Shown here piece after piece: positions 61,188-64,000 of a stretch of DNA of 64,000 nt. Below the pieces are notes generated by a model that worked only from the letters and a program-made list of their open reading frames with translations, was not told the DNA's origin and did not search any database. Origin of the DNA: Cunninghamia lanceolata. Taxonomy: Eukaryota > Streptophyta > Pinopsida > Cupressales > Cupressaceae. Location: assembly GCA_027924645.1 (NCBI GenBank), contig BSBN01001687.1:2542001-2606000 (forward strand), in the 5' to 3' direction. Within the stretch, counting starts at the first letter, position 1, and each line of letters opens with the position of its first letter. A program made the position numbers and the translations under genes.

Positions 61188-62253
61188 TGTATACACCTAA
61201 AATTGGCTCATGTCAAATTAAGTAAATATTTTAATGTTTATCTTAATTCTTATTTTCTTCTATCAATTAAATAAAATATTCTAAGTTTATTTGATTGGTT
61301 CATTATCCCATAATTAAATAAAATCAATTTATTTAATTAAATTCCCTAATTCTTCTAATGTCTCACATAATTAAATAATCCTAAATTATTTAATTAATCC
61401 TAAATTCCTCTATCCTAAGTCCTAATTTCATCAATCCACCTCATCTTTCCACCTCACCTTTTTCCACCTCACCATGTTGCACATGTAATTAAATATTTTT
61501 AATATTTAATTAGCTAATATTCCCTCACCTACATGTCCTATTTATCCTCCAGTCAAAATTAGTTATCTCATCAATCAAATCTGTTAACTAATTAGTCATT
61601 TGAGTTCACTAATCAATCAATTATGTTAACTCTTCAATCTATTCAGTCAACTCCCCAATCAACCCAGTTAACTGATTAGTCTATTGAGTTAACTCCTCAA
61701 TCTATTCAATCAACTCCTCAATCAATTATGTTAACTCTTCAATCTGTTAAGTTAACTCCCTTGTTGCATGAAGGAACTTGGACACTTGTCCTCTTTCTAT
61801 TCACGCACATTCCTCAACCATTCTCAACCATTGATCTTCTTATTTCTTCTCAACCGTTGATCTCTTCTCTTCTGAGTCTATAAATGGAACCTTATTCTTC
61901 CATTTCTATCATCCAAGCTTTAAGTACAATTACTCTATTGAATTACTAGTGCACCTTTGGCACCCCATTACTATCCATTTGCTTGAGATCACCCCATTGC
62001 TTTGAAGCTCATCTTCATAGCACATTCATATCATAGCCATTCTATTCTTGCCATCTTCAACAAGCAAGGGAGTATACACTTCTGAGGGCTTCATTACAAT
62101 CAAGATCAAGAACAGATAGACAAACAATGGAAGCCGCAGGATAACAAGGTTTGTAAGGTTTGTGCTTTATTTGTTTAATCTTGTTATTTGCATATTTCAT
62201 TGTGTTATTGGGTTTGATATGCTTATTTATTTCATCCAATTTTCCTGATAACA
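61188..62253 (+). repeat. 3' LTR of the Tat element (1066 bp)
   Basis: Same start and end as the 5' LTR. The extra 37 bases come from small local duplications, for instance a repeated ATCCTAAATT word near 61390, CTCAACCATT near 61815 and TTGCTTGAG near 61980. Confidence 0.95.
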
Positions 62254-64000
62254 CAATGAATTTTATTATTATTATTCTATTGAATTAGTTTATCATTTTA
62301 AATTGCCTTAGAGAGATGGGTTAAATATAGAATTTATTTATAACTGATCAATTAAATTAGAATTTTAAATATTTAAATTTTTATGGTTAGATGAGATCCT
62401 TGACCTTCGCAAGGGTCGTTGTCCCTTGATCCCGCTAGTGGCTACCACCCTGAGGCCCTTGCTTCAACATTACAAAAAACAAAAAATACATATAGGGGGA
62501 CTACGCCAACCATGTAAATTTTTAAGGGAAAGATTTACCATTCTAATTAATTTTTTAGTGATTATTTGCTAGGATTTGACATTGTAATTTTTTTTTTTAC
62601 TAATTATTCATTAGGATTCGCCAAGATTTTATAACAATTTCTAAAATGTGCATAGATTCGCCAGGAAAATTAATATTTTTTTTTTAAAAAAGAAAGATTT
62701 GCCAGGAAAATTATAGCACTTAGCTAGGATTCGCAGGATTCATAAGTTTTTTTTAGGGGGGGTTCCTTAAAGCTATCACTGCACGCCACAGACATGCAAA
62801 ACACGGAGAAGACAATATTGAAGACATGCAAAACATGGAGAAGACAACATTGAAGCACACAAAACACAGTGAATACAATGAGTGCAATGATTAATTCTTT
62901 TCTTTTTCATTTTCATATATAAATGAATGCAGATACATGGAAAGTAGCAATGCAACATACAACCCCAAAGGGAAAACATGTCATACAAAACCTCAAGTGT
63001 AAGTGGAGCACGTTGCTACACATACACGAGAGGGGCAAGTACACCATACAAAGCCCAAGTGGGGGGTTAGCCGCACAAGGGGGAAAACACACAGAAGACA
63101 CGGAGAAAACACGAAAAACAAGGCGATGGAAAGAACTTATTGCTAGCCCCCACCATCTTAGGCACATTACAGGCACACACCGACGATTGGGCTTCACCAC
63201 AACAATCACCGAAAACATGCTTAAGGGTTTAGTTAGTCACAGAACCACTCCCCACCTCCGCAGAGGACTTTTAAAAATGACAGGATAGTGCAATCTCCTT
63301 GAGAAATACACAATCCCCACCTTCTGCAAAAGGGCTTAAGATAAAAGGATATGCTCGATATCCCGCCTCCGCAGAGGACTTAAATAATTGTGATTGATTT
63401 TCAGATTGTTCAGACATGCTTTACTGTCATCTACAACAAACAGCTTACCTTATATATGCCCTCACCTTAAGGTGGTTGATATCACATACCGATATCAAGC
63501 ACGTTAAGGTAGGAAGAAAACACACAAGGGAACACAAGCTCCTGCAAAGCCCATGCCCCCAAGAGGTGACATGTACTTTACGATCGCCAAATGTTCCCAC
63601 AAACACACAATTTCCTACAAGAAAGCTGTTAGTGTCCACATAATCATGATAAACAACAATGTATATGATCATCTACATGAAAGAGCTGTGCAAGGTGAAA
63701 TCTAAGATAAATAAAGTGCGTAGAGCAATAATATTGTTAAAGTGTTGTTAGCAAGATAAGATAACATCGACATCAACATCAAGATAGAGAGATTACATGG
63801 AGTGATTCCACTAGCCAAGTGTTGGATAATATGTAACAACCCTGTTGTCATGTATGGACTAGGTCCATTTTTTGATTACTCGCTAAAGGGACACTAGGTC
63901 CGCATTAGTATAATATGTTTTTCGTCATCCGCCCGCTAGGTGGAAACAATAGAGGAAGGTAAACAATAAATCAGAGAGGAGAACAAGTGCCTTAGGGACA
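62254..64000. other. Right flank, no supported gene
   Basis: It starts with the CAATG target duplication (62254-62258). 62570-62740 has about four copies of GATTCGCCAGGAAAATTA-like words. 62790-62880 repeats ACATGCAAAACACGGAGAAG. CCTCCGCAGAGGACTT occurs twice (about 63256 and 63365). TGTAACAACCC at about 63832 looks like an LTR start that runs off the window. None of the open frames has a domain. Confidence 0.45.

Larger units (their letters stand above)
44163..62253 (+). mobile_element. Tat-lineage Ty3/gypsy LTR retrotransposon, 18.1 kb, inactive
   Basis: It has two LTRs in direct orientation, perfect CAATG target duplications, a primer site, a leader, gag, protease, RT, RNase H, a second RNase H, integrase, a 3' repeat-rich region and a polypurine tract, in that order. 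The second (archaeal-type) RNase H and the long untranslated flanks mark the Tat lineage. The coding part is one gag-pol frame broken by about 17 stops and two frameshifts. A separate 3.9 kb LTR (46350-50281) is nested in the leader. Confidence 0.95.

Overview
The window looks like a slice of a very large, repeat-rich plant nuclear genome, most likely a gymnosperm. The reasons are one intron-containing plant gene of the GH31 family with a 3.2 kb intron, plant Ty3/gypsy lineages (Athila-like, chromovirus, Tat), LTRs of several kilobases, and long AT-rich tracts. No prokaryotic features, tRNA or rRNA genes were seen. The exact taxon is inference.

Layout. 1-3514 (minus): decayed Athila-like Ty3/gypsy pol, cut by a 1473 bp solo LTR (454-1926) with a near-perfect 5 bp target duplication. 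3984-4926: possible second LTR. 7582-13851 (plus): the only host gene, a secreted GH31 alpha-glucosidase/alpha-xylosidase with four exons; exon 2 carries a third copy of an 8 bp repeat that breaks the frame, so this allele or assembly cannot encode a full enzyme. 13852-19247: AT-rich spacer with a tandem duplication and a short GC-richer repeat array.

19248-33606: a candidate 14.4 kb DNA transposon, the most novel object here. It has 28 bp imperfect terminal inverted repeats (21 bp identical), a possible TTAT target duplication, and arrays of the palindrome AACGGGATCCCGTT spaced about 20 bp apart towards both ends. Its three-exon transposase-like gene (20531-24138) has a basic N-terminus, an Asn/Glu repeat linker, a Cys/His cluster, DDE-like motifs and a C-terminal domain. 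It also holds a minus-strand gene end made of three small in-phase exons, a copia LTR remnant, a decayed Tat pol fragment, a 0.93 kb duplication with telomere-like repeats and a 118 bp tandem repeat. I cannot assign it to a named superfamily.

34845-41407: the 3' end of a chromovirus (integrase C-terminus plus chromodomain) followed by a very long LTR of about 6.2 kb with internal tandem repeats. 44163-62253: an essentially complete 18.1 kb Tat-lineage LTR retrotransposon with two LTRs (1029 and 1066 bp) and a perfect CAATG target duplication, with PBS, gag, protease, G-patch, RT, two RNase H domains, integrase and PPT in order. It is dead: about 17 in-frame stops and two frameshifts. Its leader contains a further 3.9 kb solo LTR. 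The window ends in non-coding repeat-derived sequence.

Apart from the GH31 enzyme, the genes do not form a pathway. The window records successive insertions of mobile elements around one cell-wall or starch-related gene.
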